Notes under the pieces: model-generated | What the model saw: the letters and a program-made list of their open reading frames with translations, nothing else | Database searches by the model: none | Told to the model about the DNA's origin: nothing | Program-made: the position numbers and the translations under genes | In this document: one piece after another, positions 5,787 to 5,841 of the stretch | How the letters are laid out: every line of letters starts with the position of its first letter | Numbering within the stretch: position 1 is the first letter of the stretch | Assembly: GCA_900769055.1 (NCBI GenBank) | Contig: CAAGFF010000192.1 | Coordinates: 1-5,841, forward strand | DNA from: an uncultured Prevotella sp. | GTDB lineage: Bacteria; Bacteroidota; Bacteroidia; Bacteroidales; Bacteroidaceae | Direction: 5' to 3' | Length of the DNA: 5,841 nucleotides

Positions 5787-5841
5787 GATGTTTTGCAACT
5801 TTTTATTTTTATCAAGGTAATTCAACTTCCGTCAGTTCAAA

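Larger units (their letters stand above)
5417..5841. other. Non-coding right end, about 425 bp, repeat-rich
   Basis: No frame on either strand gives a protein I can recognise. Bases 5419-5545 are plain A/T-rich sequence with a short alternating CGCGCGCG run at 5520-5527. Bases 5546-5786 carry the GGTGACA-type repeat cluster. Bases 5787-5841 are A/T-rich; on the - strand an open stretch ending in TGA at 5812-5814 could be the last nine codons of a gene entering from the right, but nine codons cannot support a call. Confidence 0.6.

Noticed and set aside
5812..5841. C-terminal nine codons of a - strand gene entering from the right (FELTEVELP then TGA)
   Set aside because: Open for only 30 bases at the window edge; too short to distinguish from chance.

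Overview
The window looks like a piece of a Bacteroidales chromosome, most likely from a Prevotella-like gut or oral species. The evidence is an adjacent SusC/SusD pair followed by a third outer-membrane lipoprotein. Both lipoproteins carry Bacteroidetes-style lipobox signals ending in Cys21, most genes lack an obvious Shine-Dalgarno sequence, and the codon use favours C-ending codons (aac, gac, ttc, atc). The genus is inferred; no marker gene is present.

Left part (1-4461): the 3' end of a polysaccharide utilization locus (PUL), all on the + strand. It holds the C-terminal 313 codons of a SusC-type TonB-dependent transporter, a complete SusD-type glycan-binding lipoprotein 19 bp later, and 32 bp further on a 526-residue lipoprotein with two fibronectin-III-like domains, a right-handed beta-helix and a DUF4957/DUF5123-like C-terminal part. 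A hairpin at 4433-4461 closes the transcript. In this arrangement SusD and the third lipoprotein bind glycan at the cell surface and SusC imports the oligosaccharides with TonB energy. The beta-helix partner is typical of pectin-type loci, so pectin is the best guess at the substrate. No enzyme or regulator of the locus lies in the window.

Middle (4397-4933): 537 bp without a credible gene, but structured. It contains a 28-bp perfect inverted repeat whose arms each hold an 18-bp near-palindrome (REP/BIME-like), several dyads, and a very good match to a sigma-54 (RpoN) promoter at 4830-4846. A canonical AGGAGG ribosome-binding site lies just ahead of a small heat-shock protein gene (Hsp20, 142 aa, 4934-5362), which ends at a 14-bp-stem terminator (5383-5416).

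Right part (5417-5841): no credible gene. Between 5547 and 5786 there are nine TGTCA/TGACA cores, six of them as full GGTGACA/TGTCACC, in both orientations. They form nested 8-, 13- and 15-bp inverted repeats, with a 27-bp-period tandem repeat in the middle. This is the least explained stretch of the window. It resembles a multi-site protein-binding region (iteron-like, regulatory or mobile-element end), but its function is not known from the sequence. The two strongest leads are therefore the RpoN-type promoter on a chaperone gene and this GGTGACA cluster.
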